Shown here: in pieces, positions 9,594 to 20,310 of the stretch
Layout: each line of letters opens with the position of its first letter
Numbering within the stretch: position 1 is the first letter of the stretch
Assembly (NCBI GenBank): GCA_037355855.1
Contig: CM074766.1
Location: 3,844,001-3,908,000 of the forward strand
DNA from: Pseudo-nitzschia pungens
Taxonomy: Eukaryota > Bacillariophyta > Bacillariophyceae > Bacillariales > Bacillariaceae
DNA length: 64,000 nt
Direction of reading: 5' to 3'
Made by a program: the position numbers and the translations under genes
The notes under the pieces: generated by a model
The model's input: only the letters and a program-made list of their open reading frames with translations
What the model was told of the DNA's origin: nothing
Database searches by the model: none

Positions 9594-10965
9594 TAATACA
9601 AACGCGTCGATAATCCAGGGGGGGACAGCAAGCAGCAGCAACGCGTCGATAATACAGGGGGGGGTCAGCACGCATCAAGCAGCAGCAACGCGTCGATAGT
9701 ACGAGGGGGGACAGCAAGCAGCAACGCGTCGATAATACAGGGGGGACAGCAAGCAGCAACAAGCAGCAGCAACGCGTCGATAATACAGGGGGGACAGCAA
9801 GCAGCAGCAACGCGTCGATAATACAGGGGGGACAGCAAGCAGCAGCAACGCGTCGATAATACAGGGGGGACAGCAAGCAGCAGCAACGCGTCGATAATAC
9901 AGGGGGGACAGCAAGAAGCAGCAAGCAGATAGAGGTGATGAGTGAACGAGGCAATCAAAAAATTCGATTTTCCAGTACAAATTGTAGAGGGATTTATGTC
10001 GAAAAAGAAATTTATACAGGGGGACAGCAAGCAGCAGCAAGCAGCAACGCGTCGATAATACAGGGGGGGACAGCAAGCAGCAAGCAGCAACGAACGCGTC
10101 GACAATACAGGGGGGACAGCAAGCAGCAAGCAGCAACGAACGCGTCGAAAATACAGGGGGGGGACAGCAAGCAGCAAACAGCAACGCGTCAAAAATACAG
10201 GGGTGGGACAGCGAGCAGCAAGCAGCAACGAACGCGTCGACAATACAGGGGGGGGACAGCAAGCAGCAGCAACGCGTCTGGATAATACAAACGCGTCGAT
10301 AATACAGGGGGGACAGCAAGCAGCAGCAAGCAGCAACGCGTCGATAATACAGGGGGGGACAGCAAGAAGCAGCAGCAACGCGTCTCGATAATACAAACGC
10401 GTCGATAACACAGGGGGGACAGCAAGCAGCAGCAAGCAGCAACGCGTCGACAATACAGGGGGGGACAGCAAGCAGCAAGCAGCAACGAACGCGTCGAAAA
10501 TACAGGGGGGGGACAGCAAGCAGCAAGAAGCAGCAACGAACGCGTCGACAATACAGGGGGGGGACAGCAAGCAGCAGCAACGCGTCTCGATAATACAAAC
10601 GCGTCGATAATACAGGGGGGACAGCAAACAGCAAACAGCAACGCGTCAAAAATACAGGGGTGGGACAGCGAGCAGCAAGCAGCAGCAACGCGTCGATAAT
10701 ACAGGGGTGGGACAGCGAGCAGCAGCAACGCGTCGAAAATACAGGGGGGACAGCAAGCAGCAGCAACGCGTCGATAATACAGGGGGGACAGCAAGCAGAA
10801 ACGCGTCGATAATACAGGGTGGGAAGCAGCAACGCGTCGATAATACAAGGGGGGGGACAGCAAGCAGGAGCAACGCGTCGATAATACAGGGGGGCACAGC
10901 AAGCAGCAAACAGCAGCAACGCGTCGATAATACAGGGGGGATAATACACGAGAATATTTTTTAAA
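9128..10965. repeat. 38-bp minisatellite with G-runs, ~1.8 kb
   Basis: Dozens of copies of a ~38-bp unit: a run of five to eight G, ACAGCAAGCAGCAGCA, then ACGCGTCGATAATACA. Units vary by CAGCA expansion and G-run length. A unique ~100-bp island interrupts at 9930-10020. The unit length is not a multiple of three and the minus strand lacks stops, so long spurious ORFs appear there in several frames. Confidence 0.95.
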
Positions 10966-11400
10966 GAACTATCGCGTCGACAGCAAGCAGCAAGCAGCAA
11001 CGCGTCGTCGTTCCTCAAAATAACAACAAACATCCTGTTAGAAGCGATCGTAGCGATCGTACCCCCGTCGGCCCTCTCTGGAGCGATCGTACCGTTCGTC
11101 GTCGTCGTTCGTCGTTCGTCGTACCCGATCGTCCCGGTCCGAAGCGATCGTACCCGCCGTCGTCCCTGTCCGAAGCGATCGTACCTTCCTCTTTGTCGTT
11201 GCCGTCGTTCCCCTATGGAAAGACGAAAGTAAAAACAACAACAAACACCCTGTTAGAAGCGATCGTAGCGACCGTACCACCGTCGTCCCCCTCTGGAGCG
11301 ATCGTACCTTCGTCGTCCTCGTCGTCCCTCTCCGCACCGATCGGTTGTGATTTTCGTCTTCGTTGTTTTCAATATCAGTACGTCGTATATCTGGGTAAGC
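10966..11400. repeat. GATCGTACC / CGTCGT low-complexity tract
   Basis: Degenerate tandem copies of AGCGATCGTACC with CGTCGTC runs between 11040 and 11340. Two longer copies share CAACAAACA-CCTGTTAGAAGCGATCG (near 11025 and 11240), so the block is duplicated at ~215 bp. No gene supported. Confidence 0.75.
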
Positions 11401-12159
11401 CAGGTAGTTCCAGGACTTCAACACACCCAACCTCCGTGATATGAATCAGACAACAGAGCAGAAAGCAAGAGCGGCCGTTCTCAAGCTCCCCACAGCATGT
11501 GTGTCTTTTTCAAAAGAGATGGTCCCGGTGCCTGATGGCTAGGTTAAACTGGACCGGCCAGAATATTCCGATGCATGAGATGAAACGAAAATGAAAATGA
11601 AAATGAAAATTATGACACATCCGGTACGAGGGAGATGTGGGGCGGAAAATCGATCTGCCACTGTGACGTAGTGCTTTAGTGCTTTATTACGTGCTTTATG
11701 GTACTGTGTGTACAGGCTGAGTGGAAAAAATGACAGCAATGTACGTACTTTACAGTACTAAGTGTACAGGCTGAGAAAAAAAATGACAGGTCTGTGCATA
11801 CCCGTTCCTAGTAGGTACCGACAGTACGTACAGGCTGGGGATGTGTAGGTTTCCAGTACGGTGTAAACGGTACGTATAAACTGTACGTACGGTACTGGTA
11901 CAAATCTTTTGGCGCGAAGTGGTGGAGGTACGGTAACTTAGTGTTGGTACATATTATACAGGATGAGCCTTCCCCGAGATGGTGGTAGCATTAAAAGATG
12001 GAGAGAACACCTGTTTAGCAGTAGTAGACAGTAATAGTGGCACTACTGGATTGTATGCAGTTGGTATTGTTGGTTCGAGTCCCGTCACGGGAATGTCTTT
12101 TGCTACATCACGATGCAATAGAAATATTTTTGCTGCGAAGCATTTGTCACCAGGTGATC
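11401..12159. other. GTAC-rich non-coding stretch
   Basis: GTACGTAC, CAGTACTA and GTACAGGCTGAG motifs recur from about 11720 to 11900. A short GAAAAT run lies at 11585-11608. A B-box-like GGTTCGAGTCC occurs at 12072-12082, but no tRNA folds around it. No gene seen. Confidence 0.5.
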
Positions 12160-13215
12160 TATTCAGTTATTCAATGGTGACATCCATACCATTGGTGATT
12201 TTTGAATACTTCTTTTTGCATACTCTTGCCCATGCATAGGATGAGAAATATTCACACTGGAATCACAAAATATTGACTAGATTCATTCACATATTTGATT
12301 TTACAGCAGTTTCTACTAAATGCTGCGGTACTGGGCCAAATATTAATTATTCAGTGGTGACATCCAAATTATTGGTGATTTTTGAATACTTCTTTTTGCA
12401 TACTCTTGCCCATGCATAGGATGAGAAATATTCACACTGGAATCACACAAATATTGGCCAGATTCATTCTGATATGTGATTTGGTACTTTTTTCTAGTAA
12501 ATTCTCCAGTAGTTGGCCAAATATTAATTATTCTGTGGTGACACCCAAATTATTGGTGATTTTTGAATACTTCTGTTTGAATAGTCTTGCCCATGCACAG
12601 GATGAGAAATATTCACACTGGAATCACACAAATATTGGCCAGATTCATTCTGATATGTGATTTGGTACTTTTTTCTAGCAAATTCCGCAGTAGTGGGCCA
12701 AATATTAATTATTCAGTGGTGACACCCAAATTATAGGTGATTTTTGAATACTTCTTTTTGAATAGTCTTGCCCATGCACAGGATGAGAAATATTCACACT
12801 GGAATCACACAACTATTGGCCGCATTCATTCAGATATGTGATTTGGTACTTTTTTCTAGTAAATTCCGCAGTAGTTGACCAAATATTAATTATTCAGTGG
12901 TGACACCCATACCATTGGCGATTTTTGAATACTTCTTTTTGCATACTCTTGCCCATGGATAGGATGAGAAATATTCACACTGGAATCACACAAAGATTGG
13001 CCAGATTCATTCAGATATGTGATTTTACAGTATTTTCTAGTAAATTCCGCAGTACTGGGCCAACTACTAATTATTCAGTGGTGACATCCAAATTATTGGT
13101 GATTTTTGAATACTTCTTTTTGAATAGTCTTGCCCATGCATAGGATGAGAAATATTCACACTGGAATCACACAAAGAATGGCCAGATTCATTCAGATATT
13201 TGATTTGATGGTATA
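12160..13215. repeat. Satellite 2: ~181-bp tandem array, about 5.8 copies
   Basis: GTGGTGACA(T/C)CC recurs at about 12175, 12354, 12534, 12716, 12897 and 13078, spaced 179-182 bp. Units are 90% or more alike by eye. A 22-base piece of this unit also flanks satellite 1 at 7292-7313. Confidence 0.95.
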
Positions 13216-13549
13216 TTCACTGAGGTAGTACTATTCTTGCTGCTTGTAGTAGTAGTACAGTTATACACTGCTGCTACATACTACTGCAGTGCGTAGGTAG
13301 TAGTACATAAGAGGTAGTCCAAAATTATGGCGCAGCGGGGCTGGCTCTCTGTGGTTTAGGTGGCGCGCGATATCACCATCATCAGCTTTCTACTGGTTTC
13401 TACTATTACTTCAGTACGGTACATACTACTACTAGTAGTAACTCTACTGCTATCATGTAGAAGAAATCAATTCTCGGCAAACACATGCATGACAGAAAAT
13501 GCATGTGTCGTAAATCTTACTTCACATAATTTTGGGTCGGAACGGAACA
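13216..13549. other. TAG/TAC-rich spacer
   Basis: Rich in TAGTAGTAC and ACTACTACTAG. AAAATTATGGCGC at 13321 resembles the sequence at about 15167 upstream of the spliced unknown gene, which hints at a shared element 5' region. No gene seen. Confidence 0.4.
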
Positions 13550-13990
13550 AGAAAGACGGCAACTGAAATATAATGAGATGGAAATGGTAAGTGAACCACA
13601 TCAAGGTTGGAGGAGGTATTAATAATGGATTTTGATTCGTCTAACTGTGCATCATTGACTTGCCTGCTTGCTCCTGATAGGGAGGCGACCGCAACTGCTG
13701 ATGAAATAGGATGCAACGGCAAATGAAATATAATGCAACGGTGAGTGAAGCACATCAAGATCTGGGGTATTGATAATGGATTTCAATTGTTCTAATTCTG
13801 CATTGAGTTGCCTGCTTGCTACTGATAGGGAAGAATCAACTTTAATGCGACGGGGCAACTGAAAAATGATGCGAAACATGATGCAACGGGGCAACTGACA
13901 CATATTGCGATCGCAAGACAAATATGATGGGATCGCAACTGACAAAATGATGCGATTGCAACTGATGAAATATGATGCGATGTGAGGAGA
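13550..13990. repeat. Degenerate ~162-bp tandem duplication plus GATGCGATCGCAACTGA repeats
   Basis: GCAACTGAAATATAATG...AAGTGAACCACATCAAG near 13558 recurs in altered form near 13720. Short GCGATCGCAACTGA units then repeat to about 13980. No gene seen. Confidence 0.65.
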
Positions 13991-14398
13991 CCTTTACTGG
14001 CAGTACAGATACCGGTATGGATGAAATTATCACGATGACCATTATTTAAAAATCGTTTGAACCAAAATTTGTGTGGTGTGCATGAGGACGAAGACGATCG
14101 GAGCAAAGAGCAACAACGATTTCAAGGACGACGAAGACGATCGAAGCAAAGAGCAACGACGATTTCAGAGAGGACGACGAAGACAATCGAAGCGAAGAGC
14201 AACAACAATTTCAGAGAGGACGACGATTTCAGGGAGGACGACGAAGAGGAAGGCAATTTGGAGCGAAGAGCAACGACGACTTCAGGGAGGACGAAGACGA
14301 TCGAAGCGAGAAGCAACGACGACTTCAAGGACGACGAAGACAAGGACGATCGAAACGAAGAGCGACGACGATTTCAAGGACGACGACTTCTTTTAACA
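13985..14398 (+). repeat. Degenerate 3' end of the unknown transposon gene, expanded by GACGACGAAGACGATCG repeats
   Basis: ACCTTTACTGGCAGTA near 13991 matches the last codons of the gene at 15353-16947 (near 16908). AACCAAAATTTGTGTG also matches its 3' end. Between them, Asp/Glu/Arg-coding GACGAAGACGATCG units have expanded over about 14085-14395. The open frames here are repeat translation. Confidence 0.6.
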
Positions 14399-14875
14399 AA
14401 CCAAAATTTGTGTGTGCGTGTGTGAGAAAATTGAACAGAGAATAAACAATTATTAGAGTAATATCAATATTTATCAAAAGAAAGACTTATATTTTGCATC
14501 ATAGTGTTTCAAAATTTTTTTTCATGGGGGTCGCGATTCCTGGGCTTCGGGTAATAATTGTGATTTTTGTGATGAATTTCTTGAGGGGTGTGATGGGAAA
14601 TACTTTGTGTCGGGATGAGAAATCAATTTTTGGGAGTGAATTTCTGCAACAGTCTCATAATATATAATGATGGTAGGGTCAGTAATAATGAGTCAGATTG
14701 AAAAAAAATTTGGGTCTTTATTTTTTTTTCTCGTAATTGAGGTAGTTAGGCGGTCGCGATTGAGGTTGCGAATCGCGAGAGAGCTAGGAATCGAGCTACG
14801 TCAAAATGAGCCAGGAATAAATCGCGACCCCCCTAAATAAATTCTTGGGAGGGGTCGCGAACCAGTTTTCGGACG
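14399..14875 (+). repeat. First copy of the ~470-bp right-end module with inverted terminus
   Basis: Matches 16966-17562 over the 3' untranslated region, the TCGCGA subterminal motifs and the inverted terminus (14857-14875). The second copy has an extra ~100-bp A/T tract. The duplication shows that two transposon right ends lie in tandem. Confidence 0.9.
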
Positions 14876-15352
14876 CACATCTGACCCTCGTGACCACAAT
14901 GCTACCACAGAGACGGTACGGTCCTTTTGTTTCAGCCGTGGATATTGTCATTATATATTTGGTTCTATCACTGCCGGTACTACTGTACGTATGCGTAGTA
15001 GTTGAACTTCTGCTACTGCTGGTATACTTATGTAGTAGTACTACTACTAGTAATTTTTACCTACTGTCCCGCAGGGAATAGTAGAGCCAAAAATACAATC
15101 AATAGTGAATATGGGTACAGTAGAGAATGAACAGAGATGTGCACAGGTGGATGGAAAAAAAATTATGGCGCGGGTGGGAATCCTCTTAAACATTTGGCCA
15201 CCACCTACAATTTCCATAGTGAAGTGTATGCCATTACAAGTTGCGGGGATGGTGTGAGGAAAATGATTAACAGGTTTTTTGTTAGTAGTGAAAAAACTGT
15301 GTTCACAATTTTATGGCTTCACATATTTTTTTTACTTCCGACGCCCGAAAAA
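14876..15352. other. Upstream region of the spliced unknown gene
   Basis: Contains TAGTAGTACTACTAC runs near 15030 and ATTATGGCGCGGG near 15163. A left inverted terminus was looked for and not found here. Confidence 0.4.
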
Positions 15353-16947
15353 ATGCCTACCGTATATGATGAGTATCAGCAAATAGAAAAGAAAGCAGAT
15401 TGCAATGCACCAAGAAAGAATCGAAGTGGAAAAATTGTATCCAATGCTAATACAGGTGAGGATACTACTGCTAGTATTACCCCTACGAAATCGAACCCAA
15501 AGACAAGTAGAAAACTACCACCCACCTCAGGTGGTGCTGATGAAAAAAATAAAAGAACCAAGAACAACCCGACCGCGGTTTTCGTTGGTACCACACCACC
15601 GACCAACAAACCCCCCGCCGCCCCGGGTGTTGTTACACCAAGACCGATTACGACCGGTACCAAAACAACACCAAGACCCACATACGAAGCATTGCTACAA
15701 CAGCTAAAAGAGAGCCAGCAGAAGGTAGCTTCTTTAGAGAGGGATGTGACAACACTGCAGAAGGATACAAAAGAAGAAGAGCCCACGCTGACGGCAACTA
15801 CAACAGGGAAGAAGCCAAAGCCACAGATGGTACGAACCGTAAGTGAAGCAAAATTAGAGATAACTAAGGCGCAATCGGATAAACTTAAGAAACATCAAAA
15901 AGACGCGGGTTTGGAAGCACAGTTGACACGGCACATAAGAAATAGTTGGTTTCGTGGCTTGAAGTTTATCATGGATGAGAGTAAGGTGAAATCAATTTTG
16001 AAGAAAGCGATTGCGTCCCGAGCTGTCGTTCCACCCCATGGTATTTCATTTGAAATTTTTTATGGGTTTAACAGAAGGTTGGTGTACCAAGGTCTTTCCA
16101 CGCTGCGGCACAATGCTCAAACTTTGGCTAGAAAACATTTTCTCGGTACGTGCTTACTAAGTGAATACATTGGTTGCTATTACTGCTTGGTGGAGATTGA
16201 TGGTATATCCCCTGCTACTCTAACACTTTCTACTGCTGTGGTGTACGCGTCGTACTAGAGGACACACTCGATCGCGAAGGCATTGTGCCAGATTCCTTTC
16301 CAGGTAAAGTGGAGATTGTGATGCGGGAGAGTATTAGTAGTAATGGAACTAGTAGAAAGAGGCTGGGACTGAACCCAGAGTACAGAAGGTATGACAACAA
16401 CAGTGAAAATGATGATTTTTATTACTTTGTGACTCGGATTCTATCAAGCATCTCTCCAATAGAGAGGGGCTACAATAAAAGAAAGACGACCTGTTTAATG
16501 AGTGAAATATTCACAGAAAGCGATGAAGCATTTGCATTGATGATGATTCATAATGAGTATGATGTTTGGGTGAATCATGTTGAGCAAAAAAGGAACGGTG
16601 GTGGCAGGATTGTGAGAAGGAGGAAGAAAAAGAAATTTTGTGACCAATACAGTGGAGAGGAGCAATCATGGTCGAAGGAAGGTCTAGCACTGTTCAATAA
16701 CTTGTGCAGGGAGATTGATGTGCTGAGGAAAGATCCGAGAAGTAGAGAGTGTGAGGAAAGATTGAGAGAGAGGCTCCGTCGCGAGAGTGTAAACAATGAC
16801 AACAATAACAGTCCGTACGATGAGGACTGGGTGCAGGAGGAAGAAGTTACTGAATACATTAGTCCGGAGCTACAAGCTTTGCTAGATGTAAATGAAGATG
16901 AGGAGGACTTTACTGGCAGTAACGATATCGCGTTGGCCAGTCTTTAA
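15353..16947 (+). CDS. Unknown transposon-associated protein, two exons
   Basis: Exon 1 is 15353-16145, intron 16146-16258 (113 bp, GTACGT...TACTAG, with CTAAC near its 3' end) and exon 2 is 16259-16947. Splicing joins G with AG into a Glu codon and gives one frame of about 493 residues. I chose the ATG at 15353 because upstream residues look non-coding. The N-terminal half is low-complexity (Thr, Pro, Lys), with a possible coiled coil near residues 110-140 (LLQQLKESQQKVASLERDV). A conserved-looking middle follows (IRNSWFRGLKFIMDESKVK...). Exon 2 has a basic patch, then EEQSWSKEGLALFNNLCREI and an acidic C-terminus. It lies just inside a transposon-like right terminus, so I infer an element-encoded protein. 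No catalytic motif is recognised. Confidence 0.65.
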
Positions 16948-16965
16948 AAATTGTTCGAGATCGAA

Positions 16966-17562
16966 CCAAAATTTGTGTGTGAGTGTGTGAGAAAACTGAA
17001 CAGAGAATAAACAATTATTAGAGTAGTATCAATATTTATCAAAAGAAAGACTTATATTTTGCATCATAGTGTTTCAAAATTTTTTTCATGGGGGTCGCGA
17101 TTCCTGTAATTCGGGTAATAATTGTGATTTTCCTGATGAATTTCTTGAGGGGTGTGATGGGAAATACTTGTGTCGGGATGAGAAATCAATTTTTGAGAGT
17201 GAATTTCTGCAACAGTCTCATAATATATAATGTTGGTAGGGTCGGTAATAATGAGTCAGATTGAAAAAAAATTGGGGGAAGGGGGGGATTATTTTGAGAA
17301 AACAAATATTTTTTTTTTAAATGTTGATTAATTTGATTAAGTGACTGAAGAAAAAAAATTGAGTCTTAAAAAAAATCGGGTCGAGTATGAATTTTATTTT
17401 TTTTTTTTGGTAATTTTCGTAATTGAGGTAGTAACTGGGTCGCGATTGGGGGTTGCGAATCGGGAGAGAGCTAGGAATCGAGCTACGTCAAAATGAGCCA
17501 GGAATAAATCGCGACCCCCCTAAATAAATTCTTGGGAGGGGTCGCGAACCAGTTTTCGGACG
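16966..17562 (+). repeat. Second copy of the right-end module with inverted terminus
   Basis: 3' flank of the spliced unknown gene, matching 14399-14875. It includes an inserted A/T-rich tract at about 17275-17410. It ends with the inverted terminus at 17544-17562. Confidence 0.9.
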
Positions 17563-17563
17563 T

Positions 17564-17960
17564 AGCATACAGGCTTAGCATACAGGCTTAGCATACAGGA
17601 GGCTTAGCATGCAGGCTTAGCATACAGGCTTAGCAACACGCTTATCCTGTTTGGTATGGGTGCTAACTCCAAAGATACCACGGTTGTCGCGTACGATGTG
17701 TACCAGTTGTACTACGTACCCCGGGTATAGCATCCGCACTAATACAGTGTAGCTGAGTGCTACAAGGTTAGGGTTGCTAATGCTACGAGATACTGGAGAT
17801 GCTAACCTACCATGATACCATGCTAAGATACTATGCTACCGCCGGGGTCGGGTCATTGGTGTACAATATGTACTATGACTGGATACCTGACCCAGACAGT
17901 TATTAAGCGCTAGCACGTGCTATCACCCGATTGGATCTAATTAAGCACTAACGCTACTCC
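17564..17960 (+). repeat. Diverged fragment of a Copia-A-type LTR
   Basis: It is similar over ~390 bp to the minus-strand (sense) sequence of the Copia-A LTRs. Shared blocks include the GGCTTAGCA repeats, GCGTACGAT, TACGAGATACTGG, GATGCTAACCTACCATGATACC and GCTACCGCCGGGGTCGGGTC. Only the middle of the LTR remains. It abuts the transposon right terminus directly. Confidence 0.8.
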
Positions 17961-18013
17961 ATGTGCTACTACTCCGTGCACTACGCTACTCCGTAGAATA
18001 CAGTACTGGAGCT

Positions 18014-18800
18014 AGTTCTCTGCATTCCCAAAAGACCGGGATCATCGTGTTGTTGTCTCTCTGCATTCCTGAAAGACTGGGATCATCGTGTTATTGTTTC
18101 TGTGCATTCACGAAAGACCGGGATCATCATGTATTTGTGTACCGGCATCCCCAAAAGACCAGGATCATCGTGTTGTTGTCTCTTGGCATTCCCAAAAGAC
18201 CGGGATCATCATGTACTATTTGTGTACCCTGTCGGCGCTCACCAAAGACCGAGATCATCATGTATTTGGTTCCCTGTACTCACAAAAGACCGGGATCATC
18301 ATGCATTTGGTTCATCATGTATTTGTTTACAGACACTCACGAAAGACTAGGAGCATGATATACTATTTGTGTACCGGTTTTCACGAACGAGTTTCTCTGC
18401 ATTCCTGAAAGACGGGGATCATCATGTATTTGGTTCCCTGCCGGGGCCCAAAAAAGACCGGGAGCATCGTGTTGTTGTCTCTTAGCATTCCTGAAAGACC
18501 GGGATCATTGTGTATTTGTTTCCCTTCATTCCCGAAAGACCGGGATCATCGTGCTGTTCTTTCTCTGCATTCCCAAAACACCAGGATCATCATGTATTTG
18601 GTTCCCTGCACTCACAAAAGACTGGGATCATCTTGTATTCGGTTCCCTGGTGGCGCTTACGAAAGACCAGGATCATCGTGCCATTGTTTCTCTGCATTCC
18701 CGAAAGACCAGGATCATCATGTTGTTGTCTCTCTACATTCCCAAAAGACCGGGATCATTGTGTTGTTATCTCTTGACATTCCCAAAAGACCAGGATCAGT
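18014..18800. repeat. ~41-bp minisatellite, roughly 18 copies
   Basis: The core AAAGACCGGGATCATC recurs at about 18034, 18075, 18116, 18157, 18199, 18247 and 18289 and on to 18795, mostly 41-42 bp apart. Several plus-strand frames stay open through it, which I attribute to repeat composition. Confidence 0.92.
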
Positions 18801-19639
18801 CACAGCTGGTTGAGTTCACTGAAATAGAATAATAATATACTTATTTAAGTAGGAAAATCCACCGAAGGTGGTTAAAAGCTACTCAGTCTGTAACCAGACT
18901 TTATCGTCGCCTCAATCGAAGAGTCAGGACCCCAAGTCGTAGAACGACGCGCCGCCTCAACCATGGGGAATAGGCCCCAGGTTGTAAATACGGCTATTTT
19001 GCAAACGAACCTTGGTAAGAAACAGGAAAAAAACAAACCAGTCCAGAGCACAACAGACACTGCTGTTGCAAAGCGTACAGGAGACGGGGTAACAAGAACG
19101 TGAAAGGGAAAGACACAAGCAAAACTGTCCCTGGAATGCTGCTGTAAAGCATCAGTAATGCTAGTTGTCAGCCGACACAAGCAAAACCCTTCCTCAGATA
19201 CATAGTATCAGTAATGCAAGTGGTCAGCGTACAAAAGCAAAACTCCTCTCTAAATGCTGGACTGCAGCATCAGTAATGCGAGTAGTCAGCCCCGAACACA
19301 TTCCTTACCACTGTATGGTACATAAAGTGCAGAGCCTACTACCAAATTCGGAACAGCTGTCCTCCTGTTCGAACTTAGTAGTAGCCACGTAGAGGCAGTG
19401 GAGCCTACTACCAAATTCAAATTCGTAACAGCTGGCCTTCTGTTAGAACTTGAACTTGCTCTCCCGTAGTAGCTTGGAAACAAGGGCTCTAAGTGATAAC
19501 ACTTATGGACCATCAGGGCTGTAGGCTTGAAAACAGGTCTCAGCTGTACTGTGAACTGGAGGGGTATATAATGGTGGTGGTGCATATAGTAAAGAATACT
19601 TAGCGACTTTGGGGCTTGGATCAAAAAACAGGTGGACAT
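18801..19639. other. Spacer, nothing recognised
   Basis: GAGTTCACTGAAATAGAA at about 18811 recurs at about 20864 as a direct repeat around this block. Repeats of CCTACTACCAAATTC occur near 19337 and 19405. No credible gene. Confidence 0.4.
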
Positions 19640-20310
19640 AAGGAAATATCACTTATGGTCCGGCAGGGCAGTAGACTTGAAAACAGATGACAGTTGAAGT
19701 GTGCATCTGAGAGGTATATGTAGATGGTGGAGCCTTAAGCGAACTGTACTTTACTGTACTTAGCGGCTTTGGGGCTTGGGTCAGAAAAACAGTAGGACCT
19801 TAAGCGAAAACACTTATGGTCCAGCAGGGCAGTAGACTTGAAAACAGATGACAGTTGAAGAATGCATCTGAGAGGTATATGTAGGTATGAGAGCCTTAAG
19901 CAAACTGTACTTAGCGGCTTTGGGGCTTGGGTCAAAAAACAATAGGACCTTAAGCGAAAACACTTATGGTCCAGCAGGGCAGTAGACTTGATAACAGATG
20001 ACAGTTGAAGTGTGCACCTGAGAGGGTTATGTAGGTAGGAGAGCCTTAAGCGAACTGTACTTAGCGGCTTTGGGGCTTGGGTCAGGAAACAGTAGGACCA
20101 TAAGCGAAAACACTTATGATCCAGCAGGGCAGTAGTTTTGAAAACAGATGACAATTATTCTGTACACCTGAGAGGGTTATGTAGGTGGTGGAGCCTTAAG
20201 CAAACTGTACTTAGCGGCTTTGGGGCTTGGGTCATAAAACAGTAGGACCATAAGCGAAAACACATATGGTCCAGCAGGGCAATGGACTTGAAAACAGATG
20301 ACAGCTGGAA
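19640..20310. repeat. ~150-bp tandem repeat, about 4.5 copies
   Basis: AACAGATGACAGTTGAAG-type blocks lie at 19681, 19841, 19991, 20141 and 20291. Shared flanking words are CTTAGCGGCTTTGGGGCTTGGGTC and AACACTTATGGTCCAGCAGGGC, the latter changing slightly between copies. Confidence 0.92.

Larger units (their letters stand above)
8404..17562 (+). mobile_element. Candidate DNA transposon (or nested pair) with ~19-bp terminal inverted repeats
   Basis: CGTCCGAAAACTGGTTCGC at 8404-8422 is matched by its reverse complement at 14857-14875 and again at 17544-17562. The 8403/17563 pair extends to a perfect 20 bp. Subterminal TCGCGAC motifs cluster inside both ends, as in many class II elements. About 470 bp next to the right end is duplicated (about 14399-14875 and 16966-17562). 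The element may thus be 8404-17562 with a duplicated right end, or 8404-14875 plus a second copy that lost its left end. I found no clean target duplication for either. Inside are a spliced unknown gene, a zinc-finger-like N-terminal fragment and several tandem arrays. Superfamily is unknown. Confidence 0.5.

Noticed and set aside
9128..10965. CRISPR-like repeat array
   Set aside because: The units are contiguous variants of one sequence without unique spacers, no cas genes are present, and the context is eukaryotic.
9675..11033. 452-codon minus-strand frame and similar long frames over 9023-10900
   Set aside because: They are translations of the 38-bp minisatellite. Every minus frame is free of stops because of the unit sequence, and no unique protein segment is present.
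12030..12100. Possible tRNA gene (B-box-like GGTTCGAGTCC at 12072-12082)
   Set aside because: The T-stem does not pair properly and no A-box, anticodon stem or acceptor stem can be placed around it.
14057..14425. Asp/Glu/Arg-rich frames
   Set aside because: Produced by GACGAAGACGATCG repeats expanded within the degenerate 3' end of a transposon copy.
15137..15352. N-terminal extension of the spliced unknown gene
   Set aside because: Open but AT-rich, with a hydrophobic and irregular translation. The ATG at 15353 starts a segment with consistent coding character.
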